This document shows, one piece after another, positions 19,762 through 29,321 of a stretch of 64,000 nt of DNA (its first letter is position 1; every line of letters begins with the position of its first letter). The translations under genes were made by a program, and so were the position numbers. The notes beneath the pieces are model-generated. The model had not been told where the DNA came from. It worked only from the letters and a program-made list of their open reading frames with translations, and did no database searches. Source of the stretch: Hyphomicrobiales bacterium (GTDB taxonomy: Bacteria > Pseudomonadota > Alphaproteobacteria > Rhizobiales > Rhizobiaceae); assembly GCA_900469965.1 (NCBI GenBank), contig UBZP01000020.1, forward strand, positions 62,001 to 126,000, given 5' to 3'.

Positions 19762-21168
19762 GTGAAGAAAGATACTGCGCCCGCGGCGCCGGAACTGGAA
19801 GCAGAGACCCGAGAACAGCCGCAGGCCAGCAATCTTCTGGATATGGCAAAGGCTCGAATCGTGCGGCGTGCGGAGCGGCAGAAACGCCGCCTGATCCGCG
19901 AGGCTTCGATCGGCGCGAGCGCAAGGACCAAGAGCGATCCGTTCGACGATGACGACGAGGATCTCGCGCCCGCCAAGACCGATCGCGACAAGAAGTTCTC
20001 CACCAAGTCGATCTTCGAGATGCCGGTGCTGCCCAAGAAGCAGCGCAAGCTCAACTGGACCACCATTTCTTTCGCCCTGGCGGTGATCCTGCCGACGATC
20101 GTGACCGGGCTGTACTTCGCCTTCGCCGCCAGCCCGCAATACGAGGTGGAAACGCAGTTCGCAGTCCGCGGCTCGAGCCAGGGTTCGCTGAATGCGCTGG
20201 GCCTCGGCAGCCTGATGGGCACGACGGCGGAAGCAGGCGATTCCTACATCGTCGCCGACTACATCCATTCGCAGCAGGTCCTGCAGGACATCAAGGACCA
20301 GGCGGGGCTGGACGTGCGCAGTCTCTACGCGCACGACTTCATCGACTTCGTCTACAAGACGGACGCCGTTGCGCCGCTGGACGAGTTCGTCGGCTACTGG
20401 CGCGACATGGTCAATGTGAGCTTCAACTCGACGACCGGCAACGTCACCTTGCAGGTCTATGCGTTCAAGCCCGAGGACGCCAAGAAGATCACCGACGCGA
20501 TCCTCCTCGTCTCGGAAAACCTCGTGAACCGGCTGTCCGAGGAATCGCGCATCCAGTACACCGAGGTCGTCAACAGGCAGGTCGAGCGCGCCGAGCAACG
20601 CCTCGCCGCCGTTCGCCGGCAGCTGTCGGACCTGCGCCAGACGCAGCAGGCGCTCGATCCGAAGGCGATCGCCTCGATGGAATCGTCGATCATCGGCTCG
20701 ATCGAGCAGGAACTCGCCTCGGTGCGGACCCGCTACAAGGCCCTGGTCACGGCCGCGAGCAGGGAGGCCCCGTCCGCCAAGGTCATGGAGCGGCGAATTG
20801 TCGCACTCGAGGCCCAGCTGGCCGAACAGAAGGCCCGCGTCGGAACCGGCTCGGTCCAGAAGACCGGCCGCAATCCGGATGCCGACAGCGGCACGCTCTC
20901 CGAGGTGATGGATACCTTCACCCAGCTTTCGCTGGAGGAGGAGTTTGCGGTCAAGGCCTACACGACCTCGCTGGCCGGTCTGGAGACCGCGATGGTCGAG
21001 GCGCAGAAGCAGGAGCGCTTCTTCGCCACCTATGTCCCGCCGCGGACACCGGAAATCGCCATCTATCCGAGGCGCATCCTGAACACGCTGCTGGGCTTCC
21101 TCGCCTTCTCCGCGGCGTGGCTGATCGGCTTCTTCGTCTACAAATCGATCAAGGATCACGCGATTTGA
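19762..21168 (+). CDS. kpsE: Capsule polysaccharide export inner-membrane protein (KpsE/CtrB type)
   Basis: A 468-residue polysaccharide co-polymerase (PCP-3) that links the KpsMT transporter to the outer-membrane channel. The N-terminal about 95 residues are cytoplasmic, charged and low-complexity (a stretch of Asp in SDPFDDDDED). TM1 is TISFALAVILPTIVTGLYF; a long periplasmic region with coiled-coil heptads (about 265-345) follows; TM2 is near the C-terminus after YPRRILNTLL. The start is taken as GTG 19762 with GAGAG 7 bp upstream; TTG 19735 is less likely. The N-terminal extension is longer than that of E. coli KpsE. Confidence 0.9.
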   Translation: MKKDTAPAAPELEAETREQPQASNLLDMAKARIVRRAERQKRRLIREASIGASARTKSDPFDDDDEDLAPAKTDRDKKFSTKSIFEMPVLPKKQRKLNWTTISFALAVILPTIVTGLYFAFAASPQYEVETQFAVRGSSQGSLNALGLGSLMGTTAEAGDSYIVADYIHSQQVLQDIKDQAGLDVRSLYAHDFIDFVYKTDAVAPLDEFVGYWRDMVNVSFNSTTGNVTLQVYAFKPEDAKKITDAILLVSENLVNRLSEESRIQYTEVVNRQVERAEQRLAAVRRQLSDLRQTQQALDPKAIASMESSIIGSIEQELASVRTRYKALVTAASREAPSAKVMERRIVALEAQLAEQKARVGTGSVQKTGRNPDADSGTLSEVMDTFTQLSLEEEFAVKAYTTSLAGLETAMVEAQKQERFFATYVPPRTPEIAIYPRRILNTLLGFLAFSAAWLIGFFVYKSIKDHAI

Positions 21169-21204
21169 TCCGCGGCCAGAGCGGCGCATAGGGGCGCACC
21201 GCCA

Positions 21205-21999
21205 ATGTTTCTGACGGAAAAAGGCTTTCGCTACGCGCTGTCGGAGAACGTGCGGGTCATCGGCGCGCTCGTCATCCGAAGCGGTGTCACGCGTTTCGGG
21301 GAAAGCCGGATCGGCTATCTCTGGACGCTGGCCGAGCCGTCGATCTATGTCTGCATGTTCCTGATCATGCATACCTTCGTGCGGACCTCGCTGCCGTTCG
21401 GCGACAGTGCCATGCTGTTCTTCCTGACGGGCGTCATCGGTTTCCGCATGACGAACCTGATCGCCCGCAAGGCCGCCAACGGGCTGTCCCACAACGGGCC
21501 GATGCTGGGCTATCCTCTGGTGAAGCCGCTGGACACGATCGTCGCCGCGTTCCTGCTGGAGACGATCATCTGGATGATCATCTGCTCGCTCTTCCTGTTC
21601 TTCATGTTTGCCGTGCTGGACCGCCACATCATCGTCTATCCGCTGGAATTCGCGGGCGCGCTCCTGGCGATCTGCTATTTCGCCTTCTCCTTTGCCGTCT
21701 TCAACGCGACATTCGGAGCGCTGGTGCCGATATGGTCCAAGGTCCTGGGCTTCAGCAACATGATCCTCATGCTGTCTTCGGGCGTGCTGTTCGTGCCCTC
21801 GACCCTGCCCCCGACCGCGCTGGCGATCGTCTGGTGGAACCCGTTCCTGCACTGTGTTGAATGGTTCCGCTCGGCGACCTATCTCGACTATGTCACGGTG
21901 CTGAGCAAGACCTACCTGCTGTCCGCCGCGACGTGCTTTCTCGTGACGGGCCTTGCCCTCGAGCGTATCTACCGAAACAGGATCATAAGCAGCGAATGA
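21205..21999 (+). CDS. kpsM: Capsule polysaccharide ABC transporter permease KpsM
   Basis: ABC-2-type permease of 264 residues with six hydrophobic segments, which exports lipid-linked capsule chains across the inner membrane. The N-terminal RSGVTRFGESRIGYLWTLAEP motif region (18-38, shown only in part by RFGESRIGYLWTL) is typical of the KpsM/BexB family. Its stop overlaps the kpsT start by four bases (ATGA). Confidence 0.93.
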   Translation: MFLTEKGFRYALSENVRVIGALVIRSGVTRFGESRIGYLWTLAEPSIYVCMFLIMHTFVRTSLPFGDSAMLFFLTGVIGFRMTNLIARKAANGLSHNGPMLGYPLVKPLDTIVAAFLLETIIWMIICSLFLFFMFAVLDRHIIVYPLEFAGALLAICYFAFSFAVFNATFGALVPIWSKVLGFSNMILMLSSGVLFVPSTLPPTALAIVWWNPFLHCVEWFRSATYLDYVTVLSKTYLLSAATCFLVTGLALERIYRNRIISSE

Positions 22000-22664
22000 T
22001 CGTTTTCGACAACGTCAGCAAGGTTTTCAAGAACCCGCGCGGTGGCGGCAAGAAAGTCGTCCTGGAGAACTTTACGGCGACGTTCCGCCCCGGCCTGAAC
22101 ATCGGCATTCTCGGCCGCAACGGCGCGGGCAAGTCGACCTTGATGAACCTCATCTCCGGGATCGACACGCCGACCGGCGGCCGCATCTATCGGGAAGGCA
22201 AGATCTCCTGGCCCCTCGGCTTCAAGGGCGGTGTCCATGCCCGCCTCACGGGCACGCAGAACACCCGCTTCATCGCCGACATCTACGGCAAGGATCGCGA
22301 GGAAGTGCTGGAGTTCGTCAAGGACTTCTCCGAACTCGGTTCCTATCTCGACATGCCGGTGCGGACATACTCCGCCGGCATGCGGGCCCGCCTCGCCTTC
22401 GGCATCTGCATGGCGATCGACTTCGAATACTATCTGATCGACGAGGTCATCGCAGTCGGTGACACCACCTTCAAGAAGAAGAGCAAGAAGGTGTTCGACG
22501 AACGGCGCGAGCATGCGACCTTGCTTCTCGTGTCCCACTCCTCGTCCCTGCTGCGCGCCTTCTGTCACATCGGCGGCGTCATGAAGGACGGCAAGATCAC
22601 CTTCTACGACGACATCGAAGATGCGATCGCCGTCCACGAGGACAATCTCGCCCGGGGAAAATAG
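21996..22664 (+). CDS. kpsT: Capsule polysaccharide ABC transporter ATP-binding protein KpsT
   Basis: A 222-residue ATPase with Walker A GRNGAGKST (about residue 46), a modified signature YSAGMRARLAFGI, and Walker B YYLIDEVIAVGD. The DEVIAVGD form (Glu-Val in place of Glu-Pro) and the short length are typical of polysaccharide-export ATPases. Translationally coupled to kpsM. Confidence 0.95.
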   Translation: MIVFDNVSKVFKNPRGGGKKVVLENFTATFRPGLNIGILGRNGAGKSTLMNLISGIDTPTGGRIYREGKISWPLGFKGGVHARLTGTQNTRFIADIYGKDREEVLEFVKDFSELGSYLDMPVRTYSAGMRARLAFGICMAIDFEYYLIDEVIAVGDTTFKKKSKKVFDERREHATLLLVSHSSSLLRAFCHIGGVMKDGKITFYDDIEDAIAVHEDNLARGK

Positions 22665-22965
22665 GCTCCGGACCGGGGATGTCCGAGAGCGGCGTGACCG
22701 GATTCATGCTCCACAGAGAATAGGTCTTGATGTCCGCGGACGATGATCGTCGTCCGGGGTGAATGCCCCTGCGGATCAAGCCGTTGGATGCCGTCCGCCC
22801 TGGCCTGTCCTGCCCCGGGCGGCATGACCCGCTGCCCAGCCCGGCGCAAGATCTCTCCCGCGCCGGCATCCTCGCCTGCCCCCTGCAGGCTACGCTCGCT
22901 GTCATGCAAGAGCGAAGGCGGCCGCGGTCCGCCGGCCGTAGCACAGGGCGAGACAGGAGAGAGAC
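22665..22965. other. Intergenic region between kpsT and the DUF2793 gene
   Basis: 301 bp without a credible gene. A GGACGA-TGATCG-TCGTCC hairpin spans 22739-22756 but has no T run. It may hold a separate promoter for the DUF2793 gene. Confidence 0.4.
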
Positions 22966-24003
22966 ATGCAGGAACAGACGGCGCGGCTTGGCATCCCCTA
23001 CATCTTGCCGTCGCAGGCACAGAAGCACGTGCCCCACAACGAAGGGCTGGACGCGCTGGACATGATGGTCCAGCTGGTGCTGCAGGAGGTCGCCGACGCC
23101 CCGCCGCCGGCACCGGCGGACGGCGCCTGCTATGGCGTGGCATCGGCGCCGACGGGCGCCTGGGCCGGGATGACCGGCCGGGTCGCCCAATGGCGCGACG
23201 GCGGCTGGCATTTCCTGCAGCCGAAGGCGGGCTGGATCGCATGGTGCATCCTCGACCAGCGTCTGCGCGTGCACGACGGCGCCGGCTGGCAACCTTTCAC
23301 CCACGTCGGCGAGCTGCCGACCCTCGGCATCAATGCTGCAGCCGACGAGACGAACCGGCTTTCGCTGTCGGCTGCCGCGAGCCTCTTCTCGCATGAGGGC
23401 AGCGATCACAGGCTGAAGATCAACAAGGCCGGCCCGGGCGACACGGCGAGCCTCATCTTTCAGAGCGGCTGGACGGGGCTGGCAGAGATGGGCCTTGCGG
23501 GCAGCGACAGCTTCGCCATCAAGGTCTCGGACGGTGCGGGCGACTGGCGGACGGCGCTCAGCATCGAGCCTTCGGGCCATGTGGCGACGCCCCACCGGCC
23601 GGCAGCGCGCGCCTGGCTGACCAGTCCCTCAACGGCCCCCTCGCCCGGCACCCTGATCGGCTTCACCGACACCGCGGTAGAAACCGGCGGCTTCGCGCTC
23701 GGGGCTCCCGTGCCGGGCGGCGTCGGCAACAGTCTCGTCGCCCCCGTCCCGGCCCTCTACCTGATGTGCCTTTCGGCCGTCCCCACGGCGACGGGCCCGC
23801 TCCAGGTCCAGGTCATGCTCAACGGTACCACGCCCGTACTCGGCACCGGCCTTCAGTCGGGCACGCCGATCGGACGCAAGATCTGTGTATGCGGGATCGT
23901 CTCGCTGGCACAGGGCGAATGGGTCGCGCTTCAACACCTGGGGTCTGCCGCCCCGGAATTCGGCTTCGACAAAACGGAGCTTTCGATTGTCGCGCTGACC
24001 TAG
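22966..24003 (+). CDS. DUF2793-domain (phage-tail/GTA-associated) protein
   Basis: A 345-residue protein opening with ARLGIPYILPSQAQKHVPHNE (residues about 6-26), the hallmark of DUF2793. The Trp-rich GMTGRVAQWRDGGWHFLQP and WIAWCILDQRLRVHDGAGW segments continue this domain to about residue 115. DUF2793 proteins are mostly encoded near tail genes of prophages and gene transfer agents and may bind cell surfaces. The rest (about 130-345) looks beta-rich and Gly/Thr-rich, tail-fibre-like. GGAGAG lies upstream of the ATG. It has no phage neighbours and sits inside the capsule locus, convergent with kpsS. Confidence 0.75.
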   Translation: MQEQTARLGIPYILPSQAQKHVPHNEGLDALDMMVQLVLQEVADAPPPAPADGACYGVASAPTGAWAGMTGRVAQWRDGGWHFLQPKAGWIAWCILDQRLRVHDGAGWQPFTHVGELPTLGINAAADETNRLSLSAAASLFSHEGSDHRLKINKAGPGDTASLIFQSGWTGLAEMGLAGSDSFAIKVSDGAGDWRTALSIEPSGHVATPHRPAARAWLTSPSTAPSPGTLIGFTDTAVETGGFALGAPVPGGVGNSLVAPVPALYLMCLSAVPTATGPLQVQVMLNGTTPVLGTGLQSGTPIGRKICVCGIVSLAQGEWVALQHLGSAAPEFGFDKTELSIVALT

Positions 24004-24033
24004 CGTAGAGCCGGGACCGCGGGTCCTGAAGCC

Positions 24034-25494
24034 TCAGCCTTGCGCGGCATCCGGCAGCTTGCCGCCGAAGTGCGCGGTCACCACCTCGCTCTGCCGGCTC
24101 TGGCCCGCGGTATGCGCCCTCTCGGCAACCGCCGCCACCAGCCTGTCGCGCAAGGCGTGGATCGCCACCTCGATGCCCTCATAGGCATAGAAGTCGCCCG
24201 GCTGCAGACATTGCTCGTGCAGCCACGAAAGGTAGCGCGTACGCATCTCGCCGGGCGCGACCTTGTTCCAGGTCCAGAAGCCGTCGAGATCGATGCCCTT
24301 GTTCACGCAGAAGGCGAGGTCGGAGTGCCGGTAGATCGCCTGCCCCATCACCGCGAGCGGAATGCCGTGATGGATCGCAAACAGGCCCGACGTGCTGTTG
24401 ATCGTGATCATCCCGGCCGCATGGCGCGTCAGCAGCCCGAGCGAGCCGCCGTCGATGATGTGGACCCGGTCGGCGACGTCGTTCAACTGGCTGACCTGCC
24501 GGATGAACTGGCGGTCGCGGCTGTGCCCCCGCTCCATCGGATGGATCTTGAACACCAGCTGGTGGCTCGCCGGCGCATTGCGCGCGAACGAAACGATCGA
24601 CTTGAGGATGAGCTTCTGGTTGTTCCAGCTGCCGGCGGCCCGTCCGAGCTGGCTGTCGTCATGGACCTGCAGCGGGATCAGGTAGTACTTGTGATCGTAA
24701 TACTCCAGCAACCGCTCCACGCACCGGTAGTTGGCGCTCAGATTGCGGAATTTCCGATAGTAGTTCTTGAACCAGTAGAAGGCCTCGGAGGCCAGCATGC
24801 GTTTCTGCTTGTGAAACAGCTTGCGTTCGCCGGCGGTGGAAAACAGGTTCCGCAGCGAGAAATAGAGGAACGCATAGGACGCCATCGCACCGAAGGACGA
24901 AGCATATGAAACGCCCTTGCGCCGGTCCGAATAGCGCCCCGTGTAATCGTCGGGCGGCAGCTTTCCGGCAATCGGCGAGCGCCAGTTGTTGCCGCCGAAC
25001 TCGAGCGTGATGTTGCCGGGACGCAGGTACCCTTCCTCCAGGCAGATCACCGGAATGCCGAGTTTCTCGCAGCAGGCGATCGCCACCCTGTGGATTTCGC
25101 GCTCGCAGCCGAACAGGACGACGAAGTCGAAGCCGTGCGCGCTGAGCATCTCCGACAGCCAGAGATTCCAGGCCTCCGCGCTGCCGTTGAAGTTCAGCGT
25201 CTTCTCGCGCTTGGCAAACAGCCGGTCGCCGACATTGAAGCAGACGCGCCAGGCGTCGAAACCGCTCTCGTTCAAAAGCGTCTGCGCCTTGCGGAAGAAC
25301 GGCCCGACCGGGCCTTGCAGAAGCAGCACCCGCGGAACGCTCTTGGAGGGGAACGGGTTCGAGGGACGGCGACGCAGATTGAGATAGACGAGGCGCGAAG
25401 AGCCGCGACCTGCCGGGCCCTGATCGCGCACGCCGCTCTTCTCCGTCCGATCTCTCGAATCGTGCTCGCTTGGCATGACGCTCCGGCTTTGCAT
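24034..25494 (-). CDS. kpsS: Capsule polysaccharide biosynthesis/export protein KpsS (Kdo transferase)
   Basis: A 486-residue cytosolic enzyme predicted to start the poly-Kdo linker on lysophosphatidylglycerol, the lipid anchor of ABC-exported capsules. Motifs include LLLQGPVGPFFRKA (about residue 57), CLEEGYLRPGNITLE (about 170) and VFKIHPMERGHSRDR, then TINSTSGLFAIHHGIP near residue 380, all typical of the Capsule_synth family. The first 30-50 residues are hydrophilic and variable. The start could be ATG 25494 or ATG 25476 (GGAG 4 bp upstream of the latter). It runs after kpsC on the same strand. Confidence 0.9.
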   Translation of the reverse strand: MQSRSVMPSEHDSRDRTEKSGVRDQGPAGRGSSRLVYLNLRRRPSNPFPSKSVPRVLLLQGPVGPFFRKAQTLLNESGFDAWRVCFNVGDRLFAKREKTLNFNGSAEAWNLWLSEMLSAHGFDFVVLFGCEREIHRVAIACCEKLGIPVICLEEGYLRPGNITLEFGGNNWRSPIAGKLPPDDYTGRYSDRRKGVSYASSFGAMASYAFLYFSLRNLFSTAGERKLFHKQKRMLASEAFYWFKNYYRKFRNLSANYRCVERLLEYYDHKYYLIPLQVHDDSQLGRAAGSWNNQKLILKSIVSFARNAPASHQLVFKIHPMERGHSRDRQFIRQVSQLNDVADRVHIIDGGSLGLLTRHAAGMITINSTSGLFAIHHGIPLAVMGQAIYRHSDLAFCVNKGIDLDGFWTWNKVAPGEMRTRYLSWLHEQCLQPGDFYAYEGIEVAIHALRDRLVAAVAERAHTAGQSRQSEVVTAHFGGKLPDAAQG

Positions 25495-25636
25495 AGGATA
25501 TGTGCAATGGTTGCTTGGTCATTGCATAGAAGGCTAAATTTATCAACGGAAGCAAGGTCAATTATTCTTACTGCCCTGACATTTTTCGCCAGCAGGTCAC
25601 AAGCTTCGGACAGTGGCCCGCCGAAGCGGCCGATCC

Positions 25637-27667
25637 TCAGCCCAGCCGCCGGTCCCGCAACCGGACGGCGATCCTGTTTGCGGCGCGCGCAACGCCCGCG
25701 ATTGCGCGATCGGCGATCGAGGCGGTGGCGACCCTGCCGTCGGCGATTTCCCGGATCAGGTCCTCCGGCCGGCAGGGCATGCCGCTCAGCGGGTGGACAT
25801 AGAAGGGATAGAGCAGGAGCGTCGCCGCCACCAGCATGTCGCGGTCGATCCGCCGGGTCCGGCGGACGATCGGATGCCGGTCGTCCGTCAATCCCCAGCC
25901 TGCATAGAACGGCATGCCGTGGACGCCGACGGGCTTGGCGCGGATCAGCGCCTCGAAACCGGCGAGCGAGGTCATCGTCTCGATCCGGTCGGCCCAGCCG
26001 ATCCAGTGCATGATGTCGCCGTCCCTGACGATCCGGTCCGCCGCGTCCGGCTCGCGCCCGCCGGAGCGCATGCCCGACACGACGTCTGGATGCTCCTTGT
26101 AGGCGATGTAGGCTTCGGGGTAGAGGCGGCGAACGGCCGCGACGAGATCGGCATTCGACCGGACCACCGGCGAGCCGAACCGGATCGAGGCATCCTTTTC
26201 CACCTGCCCGGGAACGAGGATCTTCAGGCGCCCCGGCGCGACCGCAGGCAGGGCGGCGGCCGTACCGACATTGTACTTCGAGATGCCGCGCGAAAGCAGC
26301 AGGCTGCGCAGGTCCCGGGCGCGCGCCAGCAGTTCCGGTGCGAACTCGGCGGTCGCGATCAGCCTTTCCAGGCCGCTCGGCCGGCGCGCGTCGTAGTAGA
26401 CCGTGTCGCCGTCAAGCGCGATGGACGAGGGCATCACCAGCGAGACGCCGAGCCCCTTGGAGCGGATGAAGCCATCCTCGATCCGGATGGCCGCGACACC
26501 CTCCGGCAGCGGCCGGTCCGAGCCCCATACGGCCACGCTGCCGCCGACCTCGCGGGCCCGGCGGGTGGCGACTTCGAGGCTGCGGGCGTGCAGGACCGGC
26601 CCTCCCGGCCCCTTCAGGAACGGCGCCAGCGCCCGCCGCTTCCACGGCGACATCCCGGCCGTCACGATCCGCTTCGGCAGGCGGGCCCGCTGGTCGCGCA
26701 CGGCGATGGCCTGTTCGATCGCCCGCTCGATCGCGCAGTCGGACCGGTCGTGCAGATCGAGATAGCGCGAATAGCGGAGGTAGGCCGCGTCGAACACCTG
26801 CTCGACGGATGCCGCCTTGCGCGGCACCGGGACGGGTAGATGATCCTGCGTCAGGCCGCGTCCGGAGAAGAAGGCAACCCCGAAGCAATGGACCGGCTTG
26901 TCCGCCATCAGCGCCTCGAAGCCAAGCTGGCTGGAGACGGTGTAGACCGCATCGGCCTCTTCCAGCAGCGGCCACGGGTTCATCGGCGCCGGCACGACGA
27001 TCTCGACCCCGAGCCGTTGCGCCGCCTGCCGCAACAGGCTCCTGTCGCCGGCCGCCGGATGCGTGCGCACCACGATCGCCTTGCCGGGATGATGGGCGAC
27101 CGCGTGCTCCATCATGCGGGCAAAGGCGTCGTCCCCCGCGAGCGCCCCGGCGATCGAGGCATCGCCGGCGACCTGGTCGACCAGCAGCACATAGGGGCGG
27201 CCGGACGGCACCCCCGCCTCGCGCAGGCCGATCATCGGGCCGTTGTTGTACTTGGACAGCTGTGCCCGTCGAATCGATCCGATCAGATCACGGGCGCGAT
27301 CGAGCGCTGCTGCGTCCGACGCCGGCTCGTCGAGGAGCCGCTGCAGCCGCGACGGCCCGCCCGCGTCGAAATAGATGCCCTCGTCGTCGACGACAAACGA
27401 ATGGCTCGGCTCCCCCGCGCCCGGCGCATAGCCCTTGATGAAGCCGTCCTCGAGGATGAGGCAGGGCTTTCCGGAGCGGGCGGACAGGGCCTTGGCCTTC
27501 AGCCCGGACGGACGCCAGCCCCAGCCGACGAAGCCGTCGATGCCGCCGGCAGCCCGACCCAGCGGCCAGGAAACGATCTCCGCGCCGAGCAGGCGGGCGA
27601 TGTCGGCCCGGATCCGCCAGAGGCCGGCGGACGTCACCGCGTAGGTCTTGCGCTTTCGGTCAGCCAC
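25637..27667 (-). CDS. kpsC: Capsule polysaccharide biosynthesis protein KpsC (two-domain Kdo transferase)
   Basis: A 676-residue protein with internal duplication: CLILEDGFIKGY near residue 70 and IRIEDGFIRSKGLG near residue 400 are equivalent positions. Each half also repeats a SKYN motif (LSKYNNGP, ISKYNVGT) and a VFSGRGLTQDHLP/YAGWGLTDDRHP segment. KpsC alternately adds beta-linked Kdo residues to build the linker begun by KpsS. The start is GTG at 27667. It lies between the outer-membrane lipoprotein gene and kpsS on the same strand. Confidence 0.92.
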   Translation of the reverse strand: MADRKRKTYAVTSAGLWRIRADIARLLGAEIVSWPLGRAAGGIDGFVGWGWRPSGLKAKALSARSGKPCLILEDGFIKGYAPGAGEPSHSFVVDDEGIYFDAGGPSRLQRLLDEPASDAAALDRARDLIGSIRRAQLSKYNNGPMIGLREAGVPSGRPYVLLVDQVAGDASIAGALAGDDAFARMMEHAVAHHPGKAIVVRTHPAAGDRSLLRQAAQRLGVEIVVPAPMNPWPLLEEADAVYTVSSQLGFEALMADKPVHCFGVAFFSGRGLTQDHLPVPVPRKAASVEQVFDAAYLRYSRYLDLHDRSDCAIERAIEQAIAVRDQRARLPKRIVTAGMSPWKRRALAPFLKGPGGPVLHARSLEVATRRAREVGGSVAVWGSDRPLPEGVAAIRIEDGFIRSKGLGVSLVMPSSIALDGDTVYYDARRPSGLERLIATAEFAPELLARARDLRSLLLSRGISKYNVGTAAALPAVAPGRLKILVPGQVEKDASIRFGSPVVRSNADLVAAVRRLYPEAYIAYKEHPDVVSGMRSGGREPDAADRIVRDGDIMHWIGWADRIETMTSLAGFEALIRAKPVGVHGMPFYAGWGLTDDRHPIVRRTRRIDRDMLVAATLLLYPFYVHPLSGMPCRPEDLIREIADGRVATASIADRAIAGVARAANRIAVRLRDRRLG

Positions 27668-27703
27668 GACGTTTCGATCCTGCTGGTCCGGCTTGAAAAC
27701 CGC

Positions 27704-27729
27704 AAAGGGCGCCGGCCAGGCCGACGCCC
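27704..27729 (-). promoter_or_regulatory. Intercistronic hairpin between the export lipoprotein gene and kpsC
   Basis: On the minus strand GGGCGTCGGC-CTG-GCCGGCGCCC forms a 10-bp stem with one T-G pair, followed by TTTGCGGTTTT. It could attenuate read-through into kpsC. Confidence 0.4.
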
Positions 27730-27764
27730 CGTTCAGACTGTGAACTTATACCGCCTGGGCGCGA

Positions 27765-28979
27765 TCAGAAAGTCCGGTTGGTGGTGCCCACCGCCGAGAC
27801 CGTTCCGGTGATCATCTGGACGAACCGCGCGAAATCGGTGGCCGGATGGCGCGACAGGTAGATCACGTCGCGATTGCGGACCGGGAACGACTGGGCGACG
27901 ATGTAGCTCTGCGGATTGCCGAGATCGAGGCGATAGATGATCGGGTAGCGACCCTGCCCGTCCGAGGTCATGCCCTTTGCCAGGAGATCGCGGAAGCGGT
28001 CGTCGCCGACGACGTTCCGATAGACGCTTTCGTTCTCGTAGCGGAAGATGAAGTAGCCCTTCGGATCGGCCGTCGTCATGTTGCCGCCGCCGGCGAGCGC
28101 TGCCGCCTCGATGAGGCTCAGGCTGCTGGCGTCGAACGGCACCTTGCCGGCTTTCTCCGTCTGCCCGAGCGCCGAGAAGGTCTGCGGGTCATAGGTCACG
28201 TAGATCCGGTCCTCGGGACGGACGATGATGTCCTCCTTCGGATTGTCGACGATGGTCTGCAGCAGCACGGTTCCGGAACGCCCGCCGCGCTTCAGCGTCA
28301 CATAGGTGTCGTAGGGCGCCTTGGTGGCGCCGCCCGCCCGCGCCAGCACCTCGCTCAGGTGCTCCGCATTGAGGCCGAGCGGAATCATCGCCGCATCATG
28401 GACGTCGCCCTGGACGGACACGGCTCGCGATTCGTTGCCGGCGATCGACACCAGCACATCCGGCTCCACGGCCTTCGCCTTGAGCGCGTCGACGATCGTC
28501 GTGCGGGCGGTGTCGAGGGTCATCCCGGCAAAGCGTACCGAGCCGACATAGGGGATCTGGCCGCGGCCGTCCGGCTGCACGACGACGGGAATGGTGGTGG
28601 ACTTGCGCTCGGTCGTGGAGAACAGGCCGTCCGGACCCGCCTCGAAGATCGTCACGTCCAGCTTGTCGCCGACGCCGATCACCGGCACGCCGCCGGCGCC
28701 GCCGAATCCGAACGTCCGCGCCAGGCTCGGCGTGCCGAGCGTGGTCACGCTATTGGCGACGCGCTGGTCGATTTCGACCACGTCGAAGGTCATCTTCGTC
28801 TGCGGGATCTTGTAGGAACTGCCGCCGGCAGCCCCCGATTCGATCACTTCACGCGTCAGCGGTCCGTCGCTCGGGACGATACAACCGGAAAGCGTCACCA
28901 ACGCCGCGCCTGCCAAAAGGCGCACAAAAGACCGAGCAACCCAAGCCCCCGGGGTGCCGATACCTTCATACTTGCTCAT
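27765..28979 (-). CDS. Outer-membrane polysaccharide export lipoprotein (BexD/CtrA/Wza type)
   Basis: A 404-residue outer-membrane channel subunit (OPX family) that completes the export path with KpsE and KpsMT. The lipobox LSGC lies near residue 32 after a hydrophobic segment. The export domain (DKLDVTIFEAGPDGLF, about 110) is followed by two SLBB-like repeats. The size fits BexD/CtrA rather than the longer E. coli KpsD. ATG 28979 is chosen because the signal peptide begins right after it; an upstream in-frame ATG at 29018 adds 13 unrelated residues. It is first of three minus-strand capsule genes. Confidence 0.9.
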   Translation of the reverse strand: MSKYEGIGTPGAWVARSFVRLLAGAALVTLSGCIVPSDGPLTREVIESGAAGGSSYKIPQTKMTFDVVEIDQRVANSVTTLGTPSLARTFGFGGAGGVPVIGVGDKLDVTIFEAGPDGLFSTTERKSTTIPVVVQPDGRGQIPYVGSVRFAGMTLDTARTTIVDALKAKAVEPDVLVSIAGNESRAVSVQGDVHDAAMIPLGLNAEHLSEVLARAGGATKAPYDTYVTLKRGGRSGTVLLQTIVDNPKEDIIVRPEDRIYVTYDPQTFSALGQTEKAGKVPFDASSLSLIEAAALAGGGNMTTADPKGYFIFRYENESVYRNVVGDDRFRDLLAKGMTSDGQGRYPIIYRLDLGNPQSYIVAQSFPVRNRDVIYLSRHPATDFARFVQMITGTVSAVGTTNRTF

Positions 28980-29321
28980 CACACTGCAATTCCCTTCCGC
29001 CGCGCCCGGACGAGGCACGACGCAGAAACCGGACGGAGGTCCGCTTCATCAAATCCAACGATGGAAATAGTCAACGTCCCACCATGATCTGTCCCAGAGA
29101 CCGTTCTTGGGGCCTCCGCGTCACCTTGGAGCAAATCCCTTGCACATTCGTTACGCCAAGAAAAGTCGATTTCTCGGCAGCCGGCTAAATCACGGCTTTT
29201 CCAGAAGGTTTTCCAAAGGAGTGAGGCAAAAAGATAACATTCTACCGATTGCCGATCCCCCGGGGGAGCGCCGCATTGCCGCCGGATGTGAGGAATCGCC
29301 GGCGCCGAATGGCAAGTTGAC
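28980..29321. other. AT-richer intergenic region upstream of the capsule export lipoprotein
   Basis: 342 bp, clearly richer in A and T than the flanking genes. It must contain the promoter of the minus-strand capsule genes; TTGACT on the minus strand about 90 bp upstream of the ATG is a candidate -35. A CCCCCGGGGG palindrome lies near 29258. No gene seen. Confidence 0.4.

Noticed and set aside
22739-22756. Hairpin after kpsT as a terminator
   Set aside because: Six-bp stem with no T run after it on either strand.
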